Positions 18,694 through 29,135 of a DNA stretch of 64,000 bases are shown in pieces (position 1 is the first letter of the stretch; each line of letters begins with the position of its first letter). Below the pieces are notes generated by a model. The model was not told the origin of the DNA, made no database searches, and was given only the letters and a program-made list of their open reading frames with translations. The position numbers and the translations under genes are program-made. Source of the stretch: Polaromonas sp. JS666 (GTDB lineage: Bacteria > Pseudomonadota > Gammaproteobacteria > Burkholderiales > Burkholderiaceae_C); the NCBI RefSeq assembly GCF_900103405.1, contig NZ_FNHX01000005.1, forward strand, positions 188,845-252,844. Direction: 5' to 3'.

Positions 18694-19545
18694 TTATTTC
18701 TCGGTGTCGACCAGGCCCTTGACGAACCATTTCTGCATCAGCACCACCACCAGGGCGGGCGGCAGCATCGCCAGGATGGCGGTCGCCATGACCACGTTCC
18801 ATTCGTTCTGGCCGTCGCCACCGGCGATCATGCGCTTGATGCCCACGACCACCGGGTACATGTCTTCACTGGTCGTGGCCAGCAGCGGCCAGAGGTACTG
18901 GTTCCAGCCGTAGATGAACTGGATGACAAAAAGCGCCGCGATCGAGGTCTTGGACAGCGGCAGCAGCACGTCGAAGAAAAAGCGCATGGGGCTGGCGCCG
19001 TCCATGCGCGAGGCCTCGGTCAGCTCTTCGGGCACCGTCAGGAAGAACTGGCGGAACAGGAAGGTCGCCGTCGCCGAGGCGATCAGCGGCACGGTCAGGC
19101 CCGCGTAGGTGTTGAGCATGTTCAGGTCCGACAGCACCTTGTAGGTGGGCAGGATACGGACCTCCACCGGCAGCATCAGGGTGATGAAGATGGCCCAGAA
19201 GCAGGTCTTCTTGAAGGGAAAGCGAAAATACACGATGGCAAAGGCCGACAGCAGCGAGATGGCGATCTTGCCGATGGCGATCACCATCGCGGTGACGAAG
19301 CTGACCCACATCATGTGCGCTACCGGCGCGTTGGAGCCGGCCGCGGACTCGCGCCCGAACAGCGCCGCCTTGTAGCTGTCGAGCATGTTCATGCCTGGCA
19401 GCATCGGCATGGGCCGTTGCACGATTTCCTGTGCGGTGTGGGTAGACGCCACGAAGGCCAGATAGATGGGGAAGGCAACGATGATGACCCCAAGGATTAC
19501 CACCAGGTGGGCCAGAATGCCCCGGCTTGTTCGTTTTTCAACCAT
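18694..19545 (-). CDS. ugpE: Glycerol-3-phosphate ABC transporter permease UgpE
   Basis: Inner-membrane permease of the MalG type, 283 residues. It has an N-terminal transmembrane helix ([20 protein letters not shown]) and the EAA loop [20 protein letters not shown] that contacts the ATPase. Its start overlaps the ugpA end, so the two permeases are translationally coupled. Confidence 0.94.
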   Translation of the reverse strand: MVEKRTSRGILAHLVVILGVIIVAFPIYLAFVASTHTAQEIVQRPMPMLPGMNMLDSYKAALFGRESAAGSNAPVAHMMWVSFVTAMVIAIGKIAISLLSAFAIVYFRFPFKKTCFWAIFITLMLPVEVRILPTYKVLSDLNMLNTYAGLTVPLIASATATFLFRQFFLTVPEELTEASRMDGASPMRFFFDVLLPLSKTSIAALFVIQFIYGWNQYLWPLLATTSEDMYPVVVGIKRMIAGGDGQNEWNVVMATAILAMLPPALVVVLMQKWFVKGLVDTEK

Positions 19546-19546
19546 G

Positions 19547-20428
19547 TCAGTACTGCACCTTCTTTTCAACGTAGCGGAACTGCACGATGGTGAGCGCGAT
19601 GACAATCACCATCAGCACGACCGATTGCGCGGCCGACCCGCCCAGGTCCAGCGCCTTGAAGCCGTCGTGATAGACCTTGTAAACGAGGATTTCGGTGTCC
19701 TTGCCGGGGCCGCCCTCGGTGGCGGCGTGGACGATGGCGAAGGTATCGAAGAAGGCGTAGACCACGTTCATGACCAGCAGGAAGAAGGTAGTGGGCGACA
19801 GCAACGGGAACTGCACCGTCCAGAACCTGCGCCAGGGGCGGGCGCCGTCGATGGCCGCGGCTTCGATCAGTGATTTGGGAATCGACTGCAGGCCGGCCAG
19901 GAAGAACAGGAAGTTGTAGGAAATCTGCTTCCACACCGCGGCCATCACGATCAGCGTCATCGCCTGCCGCGAGTTGAGCAGGTGGTTCCAATCGATGCCG
20001 ATCTTGCCCAGGGCGTAGGCGACGACGCCCAGCGAGGGCGAGAACATGAATACCCACAGTACGGCCGCCACGGCGGGCGCCACGGCATAGGGCAGGATCA
20101 GCATGGTTTTGTAGAACATGCCGCCGCGCACGATGCGGTCGGCGAAGACGGCCAGCACCAGCGACAGGGTGATGCCTATGCCGGCCACCATCACCGAGAA
20201 AAACGCGGTTGTCTTGAACGACTCCACGTAGCCTGGGTCGTCGAGCAGTTGGCTGAAATTGGCCATACCGACGAACTCGACGGAGGTGCCGAAAGCATCC
20301 TGCTGCTGCATCGACTGCAGGATGGCCTGAGCGGCGGGCCAGAAGAAAAACACCAGGATGACCGCCATTTGCGGCAGCAGCAGCAGCCAGGGCAACCAGC
20401 TAGATCGAAAGAAAACGCGTTTTTCCAT
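19547..20428 (-). CDS. ugpA: Glycerol-3-phosphate ABC transporter permease UgpA
   Basis: Inner-membrane permease of the MalF type, 293 residues. The first helix is [20 protein letters not shown] and the EAA loop is [20 protein letters not shown]. It lies 133 bases downstream of ugpB. A stable hairpin in that gap may reduce transcription into the membrane subunits compared with the binding protein. Confidence 0.94.
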   Translation of the reverse strand: MEKRVFFRSSWLPWLLLLPQMAVILVFFFWPAAQAILQSMQQQDAFGTSVEFVGMANFSQLLDDPGYVESFKTTAFFSVMVAGIGITLSLVLAVFADRIVRGGMFYKTMLILPYAVAPAVAAVLWVFMFSPSLGVVAYALGKIGIDWNHLLNSRQAMTLIVMAAVWKQISYNFLFFLAGLQSIPKSLIEAAAIDGARPWRRFWTVQFPLLSPTTFFLLVMNVVYAFFDTFAIVHAATEGGPGKDTEILVYKVYHDGFKALDLGGSAAQSVVLMVIVIALTIVQFRYVEKKVQY

Positions 20429-20473
20429 AGGGCCTTCTAGTGGGCAGAAACTTGGGGGCACTTAAACATGAAA

Positions 20474-20517
20474 CCCGCCTGGCCATCCCTTTGTCTTGGG
20501 GAGGGGGATCAGGCGGG
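20474..20517 (-). terminator. Hairpin between ugpB and ugpA, possible attenuator
   Basis: CCCGCCTG (20474-20481) and CAGGCGGG (20510-20517) form a perfect 8-bp stem, with inner ATCCC/GGGGAT pairing possible. No clear T-run follows on the minus strand. Such hairpins after binding-protein genes often stabilise the upstream mRNA or cause partial termination; that role is inferred. Confidence 0.5.
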
Positions 20518-20561
20518 CAGAGTGTAGCCCGGCGGGCGGGCTTGCGCTGTCTCTTGTGCGA

Positions 20562-21875
20562 TCAGTTCTTGTTGGCCTTCTGGAAGCGTTCAAGCTGCTC
20601 GTTGCCACGCTTGACGATGGAATCCAGGGCTTCTTTGGCCGTCTTTTTACCGTTCCAGACCTGTTCGAGTTCTTCGTCCTCGATTGCGCGTATCTGGACA
20701 TAGTTGCCCAGACGGATGCCGCGGCTCTTGTCAGTGACTTTGCGAATCATCTGTGTGACCGCGACGTCTGTGCCCGGATTTTGTTTGTAGAAGCCGGACT
20801 TTTCGGTCAGGTCGTACGAAGCCATCGTCACGGGCAGGTAACCGGTGCGCTTATGGCTGGCCGACTGCACTTCAGGGGTCGAAATGAAACTGAAGAACTT
20901 GGCGACACCCTTGTATTCGGCAGGCTTTTTGCCCGACATGACCCAGAGGCTGGCGCCACCGATCACGGTGTTCTGCGGCGCGCCGGGAACGTCCTGGTAG
21001 TAAGGCAGCGGGGCCAGGCCGTAGGCGAACTTGGCGTTCTTGGCCACGTTGCCGTAAAAGCCCGACGAGGTGTTGATCATGGCGCACTCACCCGACACAA
21101 AACTCGCCTCCGGCACATTGCCGCGGCCCTTATAGACGAAGAGGCCCTGCTTGGCCATATTGGCCAGGTTTTCGATGTGACGCACATGCAGCGGCGAATC
21201 CACCTTCAGGCGCGCATCCATGCCTTGCAGGCCGTTGGCTTTGGTGGCGAATTCGACGTTGTGCCAGGCCGAGAAGCTCTCCACCTGCGTCCAGTTTTGC
21301 CAGGCGGTCGTGAAGGGGCACTTATGGCCGGATGCCTTCAGTTTGGCGGCGGCGTTGACGACTTCCGGCCAGGTGACGGGCGCTTTGTCGGTCGGCAGGC
21401 CGGCAGCCTTGAACGCGTCTTTGTTGAAATAGAAGATGGTGGTGGAGCTGTTGAAGGGGAAACTCAACATCTGGCCGTTCGGCGCGGTGTAATAGCCGGC
21501 GACAGCGGGGATGTAGGCTTTCGGGTCAAATTTTTCTCCCGCGTCCTGCATGATCTTGCCGACCGGGACGATGGCTCCCTTGCTGGCCTGCATCGTGGCG
21601 GTGCCGACTTCGAACACCTGCAGGACGTGGGGCGCATTGCCGGCACGGAAGGCCGCGATGGCGGCGGTCATGGATTCGTCGTAGCTGCCCTTGAAGGTGG
21701 GTACCACCTTGTATTCCTTCTGGCTTTCGTTGAATTGCTTGGCCAGGTCATTGACCCATTCGCCGTTGACGGCCGTCATGGAGTGCCACCACTGGATCTC
21801 GGTCTGCGCCTGACCGGCCAAAGGCACACAAAGGCCTAGGGCCGCAAAAGCGAAGGCGGAAAGACGGTTTTTCAT
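20562..21875 (-). CDS. ugpB: Glycerol-3-phosphate periplasmic binding protein
   Basis: Extracytoplasmic solute-binding protein (family 1) that delivers glycerol-3-phosphate or glycerophosphodiesters to UgpAEC. A signal peptide is clear (MKNRLSAFAFAALGLCVPLAGQAQ). The mature start TEIQWWHSMTAVNGEWVNDL is the UgpB hallmark. SFPFNSSTTIFYFNKDAFKAAGL is also typical. The 437 residues fit. A strong AGGAG ribosome site is present. It is the first gene of ugpBAECQ. Confidence 0.95.
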   Translation of the reverse strand: MKNRLSAFAFAALGLCVPLAGQAQTEIQWWHSMTAVNGEWVNDLAKQFNESQKEYKVVPTFKGSYDESMTAAIAAFRAGNAPHVLQVFEVGTATMQASKGAIVPVGKIMQDAGEKFDPKAYIPAVAGYYTAPNGQMLSFPFNSSTTIFYFNKDAFKAAGLPTDKAPVTWPEVVNAAAKLKASGHKCPFTTAWQNWTQVESFSAWHNVEFATKANGLQGMDARLKVDSPLHVRHIENLANMAKQGLFVYKGRGNVPEASFVSGECAMINTSSGFYGNVAKNAKFAYGLAPLPYYQDVPGAPQNTVIGGASLWVMSGKKPAEYKGVAKFFSFISTPEVQSASHKRTGYLPVTMASYDLTEKSGFYKQNPGTDVAVTQMIRKVTDKSRGIRLGNYVQIRAIEDEELEQVWNGKKTAKEALDSIVKRGNEQLERFQKANKN

Positions 21876-21920
21876 TAAAACTCCTGGGATTTGGGCGCGA
21901 ACAGGCGCGCCAAGTTAAAC

Positions 21921-21948
21921 GGGACAGTCTAGAAACTGTTTATGACAC
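21921..21948 (-). promoter_or_regulatory. Candidate Pho box upstream of ugpB
   Basis: Read on the minus strand, GTGTCAT, AAAC, AGTTTCT, then CTGTCCC gives three imperfect 7-base units at about 11-base spacing. This is similar to PhoB boxes built on CTGTCAT. It lies 46-73 bases upstream of the ugpB ATG. Ugp systems are phosphate-regulated in other proteobacteria, so this is plausible but only the first unit is a good match. Confidence 0.4.
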
Positions 21949-22095
21949 GTGGATTTAAGCGATTTGGGAGACGCCCGACAAGCGGGATTTCCATAAGACG
22001 ACTTAGGACCGGTGCGGGCAGAGCCCCAAATGGTGCGCTGCGGTAATATAGAGCAACAGCGCTGGACACTGGTCTGAAGCCGCTGGCTTTTCACG

Positions 22096-25000
22096 ATGAA
22101 CGCCCCTACCACACTCCAAGAACTCCATGTCTTTGCCGGCGACGCAAAGGCCGGCGAAGCCCGCATCCGCGAAATTCCCTATAACTACACCTCGTTTTCC
22201 GACCGCGAGGTGGTGATACGTCTGCTCGGCGAACGCGCCTGGGACCTGCTGAACCGGCTTCGCGACGAGCGCCGCACCGGCCGCTCCGCGCGCATGCTGT
22301 ATGAGGTGCTGGGGGACATCTGGGTGGTGCAGCGCAACCCCTATTTGCAGGACGACCTGCTGGACAACCCCAAGCGGCGCAAGCTGCTGGTCGACGCTTT
22401 GCAGCACCGGCTGACCGAGGTGGAAAAGCGCCGCACGCCGGATGCCGACCCGCAGCGCGACGCCATCGTGGGCGAATTGCTGGACGCCGCCCGCGCAGCG
22501 GTCACCCGCTTTTACACCTCCTTCAGCGAGATCTATGACCTGCGCCGGCTGGCTGAGCGCAAGCTGCGCAAGCTGACCCGCAACGACAACATCAAGTTCG
22601 ACGGCCTCTCGCGGGTCTCGCACGTCACCGACGCGACCGACTGGCGCGTCGAATACCCCTTTGTGGTGCTCACGCCCGACACCGAAGTGGAAATGGCCGG
22701 CCTGGTCAAGGCCTGCATCGAACTGGGCCTGACCATCGTCCCGCGCGGCGGTGGCACCGGCTACACGGGCGGGGCGATTCCGCTGACCTGGAAGTCGGCC
22801 GTCATCAACACCGAAAAGCTCGAGGCCATGACCGAGGTCGAAATGGTCTCGCTGCCCGGCGTCGACAAGCCGGTCGCGACCATCTGGACGGAAGCCGGCG
22901 TGGTCACCCAGCGCGTGGCCGATGCGGCCGAGCGCGGCGGCTTTGTGTTCGCGGTCGACCCGACCTCGGCTGAAGCCTCCTGCATAGGCGGCAACATCGC
23001 GATGAACGCGGGCGGCAAAAAGGCCGTGCTCTGGGGCACCGCCCTGGACAACCTGGCCTCCTGGCGCATGGTCACGCCCGAGGCGACCTGGCTGGAGGTC
23101 ACGCGCGTGAGCCACAACCTGGGCAAGATCCACGACGCCGACATGGCCAGCTTCGAGCTGCAGTATTTCGAGGCCGACGGCAAGACGCCGCTGCGCCGCG
23201 AGCGGCTGGACATTCCCGGCAAGTCCTTTCGCAAGGAAGGCCTGGGCAAGGACGTCACCGACAAGTTCCTCAGCGGCCTGCCGGGCATCCAGAAAGAAGG
23301 CTGCGACGGCCTGATCACCAGCGCGCGCTGGATCGTGCACCGCATGCCGGCGCACACGCGCACAGTCTGCATGGAGTTCTTCGGCAACGCCAAGGACGCG
23401 GTGCCCAGCATCGTCGAGATCAAGGACTTCATGTTCGCCGAGCAAAAGCGCGGCGGTGCCATCCTGGCCGGCCTGGAGCACCTGGACGACCGCTACCTGC
23501 GCGCCGTCGGCTACGCCACCAAGTCCAAGCGCGGCGGCCTGCCCAAGATGGTGCTGATCGGCGACATCGCCGGCGACGACGCCGACGTGGTGGCCCGCGC
23601 CACCAGCGAGATCGTACGCATCGCCAACTCGCGCAGCGGCGAGGGTTTTATCGCCATCAGCGCCGAAGCGCGCAAGAAGTTCTGGCTGGACCGCAAACGC
23701 ACGGCGGCGATCTCCAAACACACCAACGCCTTCAAGATCAATGAAGACGTGGTGATTCCGCTGCCGCGCATGGCCGAGTACACCGACGGCATCGAGCAGA
23801 TCAATATCGAGCTGAGCCTGCGCAACAAGATCAAGTTGTGCGACGAGCTCGAGGCCTTTTTCCTCCAGGGCAGCCTGCCCCTGGGCAAATCGGACGACGC
23901 CAACGACATTCCGTCGGCCGAACTGCTCGAAGATCGCGTCGCCCAGGCGCTGGCGCTGGTGGCCGAGGTGCGCGCGCTCTGGTCCGGCTGGCTGGAGGGC
24001 GTGGCCACTCTGTTCCCGCAGCTGCAGGACCATTCGCTGCGCGCCAGCTGGAAAACCCAGATTCGCGCTCCGCTGCAGGCGATTTTTTCGGGCGGCGCGT
24101 TCCTGCCCATCCTGGAAGAATGCACGGCCATCCACAAGCGCGTGCTCAAGGGCCGCGTCTGGGCGGCGCTGCACATGCACGCCGGCGACGGCAATGTGCA
24201 CACCAACCTGCCGGTCAACAGCGACGACTACGAGATGCTGCAGACCGCGCACGAAGCCGTGGCGCGCATCATGGTGCTGGCCCGCTCGCTGGACGGCGTG
24301 ATTTCCGGCGAGCACGGCATAGGCATCACCAAGCTCGAGTTCCTGACCGACGAGGAACTGCGGCCTTTCACCGAATACAAGCAGAAGGTCGACCCGCAAG
24401 GGCGCTTCAACAAGGGCAAGCTGCTGCGCAACCAGGGGCACCTTGGCAGGGAAGGGCAGGGGCTTCAGGCCGATTTGACCAACGCCTACACGCCCAGCTT
24501 CGGCCTGATGGGGCACGAGTCGCTGATCATGCAGCAGTCCGACATAGGCGCCATCGCCGACAGCGTGAAGGACTGCCTGCGCTGCGGCAAATGCAAGCCG
24601 GTGTGTGCCACCCACGTGCCGCGCGCCAACCTGCTGTACAGCCCGCGCAACAAGATCCTGGCGACCTCGCTGCTGGTGGAGGCCTTCCTGTACGAAGAGC
24701 AGACCCGGCGCGGCGTGAGCATCAAGCACTGGGAGGAGTTCGAGGACGTGGCCGACCACTGCACGGTCTGCCACAAGTGCCTGACCCCCTGCCCGGTGGA
24801 CATCGACTTCGGCGAAGTGTCGATGAACATGCGCAACCTGCTGCGCAAGATGGGGCAGAAATCCTTCCGGCCCGGCAACGCCGCCGCCATGTTCTTCCTG
24901 AACGCGACCAACCCGCAGACCATCAAGTTCATGCGTGGCGCCATGGTGGACGTGGGTTTCAAGGCCCAGCGCCTGGCCAACGACCTGCTGCGCCGGCTGG

Positions 25001-25995
25001 CGCGCAAGCAGACGGCGCTGCCGCCGGCCACGGTCGGCAAGGCCCCCGTGAAAGAGCAGGTGATCCACTTCATCAACAAGAAGATGCCGGGCGGCCTGCC
25101 CAAAAAGACGGCGCGCGCGCTGCTGGACATCGAGGACAAGGACTACGTGCCCATCATCCGCAACCCGAAAAGCACCACCTCCGAAACTGAGGCCGTGTTC
25201 TATTTCCCGGGTTGCGGCTCCGAGCGGCTGTTCAGCCAGGTGGGCCTGGCGACGCAGGCCATGCTCTGGCACGCAGGCGTGCAGACCGTGCTGCCGCCGG
25301 GTTATCTGTGCTGCGGCTACCCGCAGCGCGGCAGTGGCCAGTTCGACAAGGCCGAAAAAATCATCACCGACAACCGGGTGCTGTTCCACCGCGTGGCCAA
25401 CACGCTGAACTACCTGGACATCAAGACCGTGGTGGTCAGCTGCGGCACCTGCTACGACCAGCTGCAGGGCTATGAGTTCGAGAAAATCTTCCCGGGCTGC
25501 CGCATCATCGACATCCACGAGTACTTGCTCGAAAAAGGCATCACCCTGCGTACCGGCCAACCCGGTGCGGGCTATCTTTACCACGACCCCTGCCACAGCC
25601 CCATGAAGTTGCAGGAGCCGATGAAAACCGTCAAGGCCCTGATGGGCGACAACGTGCTCAAGAACGAGCGCTGCTGCGGCGAGTCGGGCACCTTGGGCGT
25701 CACCCGCCCCGACATCTCCACGCAAATCCGCTTTCGCAAGGAAGAGGAACTGCGCAAGGGCGAAGCCGCCCTGCGAGCGTCGGGCGCGGTCGCTGAAACC
25801 GCCAATGTGAAGATACTCACCAGTTGCCCGAGCTGCCTGCAAGGGCTCTCGCGCTACGGCGACGACCTGCAGAACGGCTTGCTCGAGGCGGACTACATCG
25901 TCGTCGAAATGGCCAACCAGATCCTGGGCAAGGAATGGCTGCCGGCCTATGTGGAGGCGGCCAACCACGGCGGCATCGAACGCGTGCTGGTTTAG
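22096..25995 (+). CDS. DUF3683 FAD-linked oxidase / iron-sulfur / CCG-domain oxidoreductase
   Basis: A 1299-residue multidomain cytoplasmic protein with no signal peptide. Domains in order: an N-terminal DUF3683-like region ([20 protein letters not shown]); a PCMH-type FAD-binding domain ([17 protein letters not shown]); the FAD-linked oxidase C-terminal domain ([29 protein letters not shown]); two 4Fe-4S motifs ([11 protein letters not shown] and [14 protein letters not shown]); and two CCG half-domains ([14 protein letters not shown]...CCGYP and YHDPCHSP...RCCGESG). The layout matches glycolate or D-lactate dehydrogenases of the Dld-II/GlcDF type fused in one chain. The substrate, perhaps D-lactate or another 2-hydroxyacid, is inferred. 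Electrons probably go to quinone. Confidence 0.88.
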   Translation: MNAPTTLQELHVFAGDAKAGEARIREIPYNYTSFSDREVVIRLLGERAWDLLNRLRDERRTGRSARMLYEVLGDIWVVQRNPYLQDDLLDNPKRRKLLVDALQHRLTEVEKRRTPDADPQRDAIVGELLDAARAAVTRFYTSFSEIYDLRRLAERKLRKLTRNDNIKFDGLSRVSHVTDATDWRVEYPFVVLTPDTEVEMAGLVKACIELGLTIVPRGGGTGYTGGAIPLTWKSAVINTEKLEAMTEVEMVSLPGVDKPVATIWTEAGVVTQRVADAAERGGFVFAVDPTSAEASCIGGNIAMNAGGKKAVLWGTALDNLASWRMVTPEATWLEVTRVSHNLGKIHDADMASFELQYFEADGKTPLRRERLDIPGKSFRKEGLGKDVTDKFLSGLPGIQKEGCDGLITSARWIVHRMPAHTRTVCMEFFGNAKDAVPSIVEIKDFMFAEQKRGGAILAGLEHLDDRYLRAVGYATKSKRGGLPKMVLIGDIAGDDADVVARATSEIVRIANSRSGEGFIAISAEARKKFWLDRKRTAAISKHTNAFKINEDVVIPLPRMAEYTDGIEQINIELSLRNKIKLCDELEAFFLQGSLPLGKSDDANDIPSAELLEDRVAQALALVAEVRALWSGWLEGVATLFPQLQDHSLRASWKTQIRAPLQAIFSGGAFLPILEECTAIHKRVLKGRVWAALHMHAGDGNVHTNLPVNSDDYEMLQTAHEAVARIMVLARSLDGVISGEHGIGITKLEFLTDEELRPFTEYKQKVDPQGRFNKGKLLRNQGHLGREGQGLQADLTNAYTPSFGLMGHESLIMQQSDIGAIADSVKDCLRCGKCKPVCATHVPRANLLYSPRNKILATSLLVEAFLYEEQTRRGVSIKHWEEFEDVADHCTVCHKCLTPCPVDIDFGEVSMNMRNLLRKMGQKSFRPGNAAAMFFLNATNPQTIKFMRGAMVDVGFKAQRLANDLLRRLARKQTALPPATVGKAPVKEQVIHFINKKMPGGLPKKTARALLDIEDKDYVPIIRNPKSTTSETEAVFYFPGCGSERLFSQVGLATQAMLWHAGVQTVLPPGYLCCGYPQRGSGQFDKAEKIITDNRVLFHRVANTLNYLDIKTVVVSCGTCYDQLQGYEFEKIFPGCRIIDIHEYLLEKGITLRTGQPGAGYLYHDPCHSPMKLQEPMKTVKALMGDNVLKNERCCGESGTLGVTRPDISTQIRFRKEEELRKGEAALRASGAVAETANVKILTSCPSCLQGLSRYGDDLQNGLLEADYIVVEMANQILGKEWLPAYVEAANHGGIERVLV

Positions 25996-26033
25996 GGCCA
26001 GGGTGTCAACAGAGATATTGCCAAAACCATGAC

Positions 26034-26057
26034 GGCCGGTCTGTCCGGCCTTTTCCT
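26034..26057 (+). terminator. Intrinsic terminator after the DUF3683 gene
   Basis: GGCCGG (26034-26039), loop TCTGT, CCGGCC (26045-26050), then TTTTCCTTT. This is a compact rho-independent terminator 38 bases after the stop codon. The next gene, for a DUF971 protein, starts just downstream at 26076. Confidence 0.75.
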
Positions 26058-26075
26058 TTCAGAAAGCAAATCCCC

Positions 26076-26489
26076 ATGGCAGGCCTTCAACCCGGCTCCC
26101 CGACGCCCACGGCGCTGACGGTTCACAGCCAGTCGCGCGTGCTTGAAATCGCGTTTTCCGATGGCGCCGAGTTCCGGATTCCCTTCGAACTCATGCGCAT
26201 CTACTCCCCGTCCGCCGAGGTGCAGGGCCACGGTCCGGGCCAGGAAATCCTGCAGACGGGCAAGCGCGAGGTGACGGTGGTCGAGCTCGAGCCCATAGGC
26301 AACTACGCGGTCAAGCCGGTGTTTTCGGACGGCCATGAGAGCGGGATTTTTTCCTGGGACTACCTCTACCACCTGGGCGCCGAGCAAAACCGCCTCTGGG
26401 ACGACTACCAGCAGCGCCTGCGCACCGCCGGTGTGGACCGCGATGCGCCCATGCCCCAGGCCGGCGGGCACGGCTGCGCCAGCCATTGA
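26076..26489 (+). CDS. DUF971 (gamma-butyrobetaine hydroxylase-like N-terminal) protein
   Basis: A 137-residue protein with the DUF971 pattern: LTVHSQSRVLEIAFSDGAEF, PFELMRIYSPSAEVQGHG, and PIGNYAVKPVFSDGHESGIFSWDYLYHLG. Stand-alone members are common in betaproteobacteria next to ubiE. The family is suspected of a role in iron-sulfur metabolism, but its function here is not established. The C-terminal tail is Gly/His/Cys-containing (GGHGCASH). The ATG at 26076 lies shortly after a terminator, so any promoter must be very close or upstream. Confidence 0.85.
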   Translation: MAGLQPGSPTPTALTVHSQSRVLEIAFSDGAEFRIPFELMRIYSPSAEVQGHGPGQEILQTGKREVTVVELEPIGNYAVKPVFSDGHESGIFSWDYLYHLGAEQNRLWDDYQQRLRTAGVDRDAPMPQAGGHGCASH

Positions 26490-26655
26490 TGGCGCGAGCC
26501 GCGCGAAGCCCTTCGCCGCGCCGCGCCGGGTGGTCAAAGCCCGCATCGCGGCACTGTTGTTTTTCCAGCATAAAAGCCTGCAATAAGCCCGCAATGTCCC
26601 GCGTCAGCCCAGGGTTGTCCCGGCCATTGCCCGCTTTGCCCTCTAGCATTGACCT

Positions 26656-27387
26656 ATGAGCAGTACCCATTTCGGTTTTGAATCCGTTGACGAGCAGGAC
26701 AAGGCGCGCCGCGTGCGTGGCGTCTTCGATTCCGTGGCGCCCAAGTACGACGTGATGAACGACCTGATGTCCATGGGCCTGCATCGTGCCTGGAAGGCCT
26801 ACACCGTGCTGGTGGCCAACGTCAAGGAGGGCGACCAGGTGCTGGACATCGCTGGCGGCACGGGCGACCTGGCGCTGGCCTTTGCCCCCAAGGTGGGCAG
26901 CACCGGGCGTGTGGTGCACACCGACATCAACGAGGCCATGCTGCGCGAGGGCCGCAACCGGCTGCTGGACGCCGGCGTGAACCTGCCGACTCTGGTCTGC
27001 GACGCCGAGCACCTGCCTTTTCCGGATGCGAGTTTCGACGTGGTGACCGTGGCCTTCGGCCTGCGCAACATGACACACAAGGAAGACGCGCTGCGCGAGA
27101 TGAACCGCGTGCTCAAGTCCGGCGGCAAGCTGCTGGTGCTCGAATTCTCCAAGGTGGCCAGGCCGCTGGAAAAAATCTACGACTGGTATTCCTTCAAGGT
27201 CCTGCCCCGGCTGGGCAAGCTGGTGGCCAATGACGACTCGAGCTACCAGTACCTCGCCGAGTCCATTCGCATGCACCCGGGCCAGGAAGAACTCAAAGCC
27301 CTGATGCGTAAAGGTGGTTTCGGCCATGTGGACTATCACAACATGACGGGCGGCGTAGTGGCATTGCATGTTGGAATCAAGTGTTGA
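26656..27387 (+). CDS. ubiE: Ubiquinone C-methyltransferase UbiE
   Basis: SAM-dependent C-methyltransferase of ubiquinone (and menaquinone) synthesis, 243 residues. UbiE signatures: [37 protein letters not shown], the SAM motif [16 protein letters not shown], and [20 protein letters not shown]. It begins a plus-strand run with a Tim44-like gene, ubiJ and ubiB. The gap to the next gene is 20 bases. Confidence 0.97.
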   Translation: MSSTHFGFESVDEQDKARRVRGVFDSVAPKYDVMNDLMSMGLHRAWKAYTVLVANVKEGDQVLDIAGGTGDLALAFAPKVGSTGRVVHTDINEAMLREGRNRLLDAGVNLPTLVCDAEHLPFPDASFDVVTVAFGLRNMTHKEDALREMNRVLKSGGKLLVLEFSKVARPLEKIYDWYSFKVLPRLGKLVANDDSSYQYLAESIRMHPGQEELKALMRKGGFGHVDYHNMTGGVVALHVGIKC

Positions 27388-27407
27388 AGTGTGATTAAGG
27401 AGACGAT

Positions 27408-28412
27408 ATGAAGATCTGGTCCGCAATTCTTTCCACCGTGCTGGTCACGGCCATGGCCCTGGCAGGCACGTCGGCCGAGGCCAAGCGCCTGGGCGGCGGC
27501 AAGTCGTTCGGCAAGCAGTCGTCCAATGTCACGCAACGCGAGGCGGCGCCCGCCGGCGCCGGCTCCGCCACGAATTCCGCCGCCAAGCCGGCAACGCCCG
27601 CCGCGGCGCCCGCGCAGGCGCCCAAGCGCCCCTGGGGCGCGATGCTGGGCGGCCTGGCCGCCGGCCTGGGCCTGGCCTGGCTGGCTTCCTCGCTGGGCCT
27701 GGGCGGGGCCTTCGGCCAAATCATGCTGTTCGCCCTGCTGGCGCTGGTGGTCATGCTGGTGATCGGCTTTGTCATGCGCAGGCTCAAGGGTGGGGCGGCC
27801 AGCGCGCCCGGCTCGGCCTCCGGCCAGGCGCCTTTCGCCTTCCAGGGCGCGGGCAATGCCACCACCCCCAAGAACTACAGCCCCGAAAACGTCGGCAATG
27901 ATGCCTCCGCACGCCCCTGGGAGCGCAGCAGCATGGCTTTCGACGCCAACAAATACGACGCGGCCGCGCCCGCCGCGGGCGGCTCCATGATCGGCTCGGC
28001 CCTGCTGGGATCACAGTCCTGGGGTGTGCCGGCCGGTTTTGACGCCGAAGGCTTCCTCAAGGCCAGCAAAGCCAACTTCGTGACGCTGCAGGATGCCTGG
28101 GACCGCTCTGACATCCAGAGCCTGCGCGCCATGATGACCGACGACATGCTCGAGCAGATCAAGACCCAGCTGGCCGACCGCGAATCGCACACCGGCGGCC
28201 AGGTCAACAAGACCGAGGTCGTGATGCTGGACGCCCAGCTGCTGGGCATCGAGGAACTCAGCGAGGTCTACATGGCCAGCGTGGAGTTCTCCGGCATGAT
28301 CCGCGAAGACGCCTCCGCCGGCGCCAGCCCCTTCCGCGAAGTCTGGAACATGACCAAACCCCGCAACGGCGGCAGCGGCTGGCTGGTCGCCGGGGTGCAA
28401 GCGCTCCAGTAA
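27408..28412 (+). CDS. Tim44-like domain protein, exported or membrane-bound
   Basis: A 334-residue protein. A signal peptide (MKIWSAILSTVLVTAMALAGTSAEA) is followed by a KRLGGGKSFGKQS motif, an Ala/Pro-rich linker, and two hydrophobic segments (MLGGLAAGLGLAWLASSLGL; IMLFALLALVVMLVIGFVM). The C-terminal Tim44-like domain carries KANFVTLQDAWDRSDIQSLRAMMTDDML and VASVEFSGMIREDA. Bacterial Tim44-domain proteins are frequently found between ubiE and ubiJ/ubiB in betaproteobacteria. A role as membrane scaffold or lipid-binding partner is inferred. Confidence 0.85.
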   Translation: MKIWSAILSTVLVTAMALAGTSAEAKRLGGGKSFGKQSSNVTQREAAPAGAGSATNSAAKPATPAAAPAQAPKRPWGAMLGGLAAGLGLAWLASSLGLGGAFGQIMLFALLALVVMLVIGFVMRRLKGGAASAPGSASGQAPFAFQGAGNATTPKNYSPENVGNDASARPWERSSMAFDANKYDAAAPAAGGSMIGSALLGSQSWGVPAGFDAEGFLKASKANFVTLQDAWDRSDIQSLRAMMTDDMLEQIKTQLADRESHTGGQVNKTEVVMLDAQLLGIEELSEVYMASVEFSGMIREDASAGASPFREVWNMTKPRNGGSGWLVAGVQALQ

Positions 28413-28440
28413 TCGGTTGGAAGGCGCGGCTCCCCATTCA

Positions 28441-28511
28441 AGCAGGGGCCGCAGGCGCAGCGGCCCCCTCGGGGGAAGGGAGCGGCACGAAGTGCGCGAC
28501 CGTGGGGGCCA
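28441..28511 (-). repeat. Dispersed GC-rich intergenic repeat, copy 1
   Basis: Read on the minus strand it runs GGCCCCCACGGTC... to ...GCGCCTGCGGCCCCTGCTT, including CCCCCGAGGGGG, which can form a hairpin. Its ends match those of the repeat at 36794-36904 (GGCCCCCACG; GCGCCTGCGG). The middle CGGCAAAGCCG element is missing, so this is a shortened copy. It lies in the 117-base gap before ubiJ. Confidence 0.6.
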
Positions 28512-28529
28512 TGTCAGAATCGGGGACGT

Positions 28530-29135
28530 ATGAATACATCGTCCCCTTTTTCATTTCTGGAATCCATCGCCACCCGCTTTCAGCCTCCCTCCTGGGTGGT
28601 CGACGAGGGGCAGCAGCGGCTGGTGCTGTTCCTGAACCATGTGCTGATGCAGGAAAAACAGGCCCAGGACCGGCTGCTCCGGCAAAAGGGGCGCGTGGTG
28701 CACCTGCGCTGGGGCCTGTTCTCGATCGACCTGGTGGTCACGCCTGCTGGCCTGGTGGACCGGGCCGCGCCTGGTGCCAGGCCGGATCTCACACTGGCCG
28801 TCGCCACCGAGTCCCCCCTCACTGTCGTGCAATCGGTCCTGGCCGGCAAGCCGCCGCCGGTCAAGATCGAAGGCGACGTGCAACTGGCCGCCGAACTGGG
28901 CTGGCTGGCCGAAAACCTGCGCTGGGATGCTGAGGAAGACCTGTCGCGCCTGATCGGCGACGCGCCCGCCCACGCGGTGGCCGACGCCGGTCGCCGGCTG
29001 TTTGAAGGACTCAAGCAGTTCCTCGCCAGTACACCGCTGGCTCCGGCTCCCGCTTCATCCGGGGTTGCCACGCAGGCGGCGCCCGCAAGTCCCGCGGCGG
29101 GTGAGGGCGCCCCGACCGCGAAGGCTTCTGCATGA
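28530..29135 (+). CDS. ubiJ: Ubiquinone biosynthesis accessory factor UbiJ
   Basis: A 201-residue SCP2-like lipid-binding protein of the aerobic ubiquinone pathway; with UbiK it helps assemble the Ubi complex. The N-terminal part ([20 protein letters not shown]) and the SCP2 fold ([58 protein letters not shown]) are typical. The C-terminal 35 residues are Ala/Pro-rich and probably disordered. Its stop overlaps the ubiB start by four bases. Confidence 0.92.
   Translation: MNTSSPFSFLESIATRFQPPSWVVDEGQQRLVLFLNHVLMQEKQAQDRLLRQKGRVVHLRWGLFSIDLVVTPAGLVDRAAPGARPDLTLAVATESPLTVVQSVLAGKPPPVKIEGDVQLAAELGWLAENLRWDAEEDLSRLIGDAPAHAVADAGRRLFEGLKQFLASTPLAPAPASSGVATQAAPASPAAGEGAPTAKASA

Noticed and set aside
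22003-25968. A 1321-codon open frame antisense to the DUF3683 gene
   Set aside because: It mirrors the coding strand of a well-supported gene. High GC at third positions leaves few stops on the opposite strand, and the translation is rich in His, Gly, Ala and Val with no recognisable domain.
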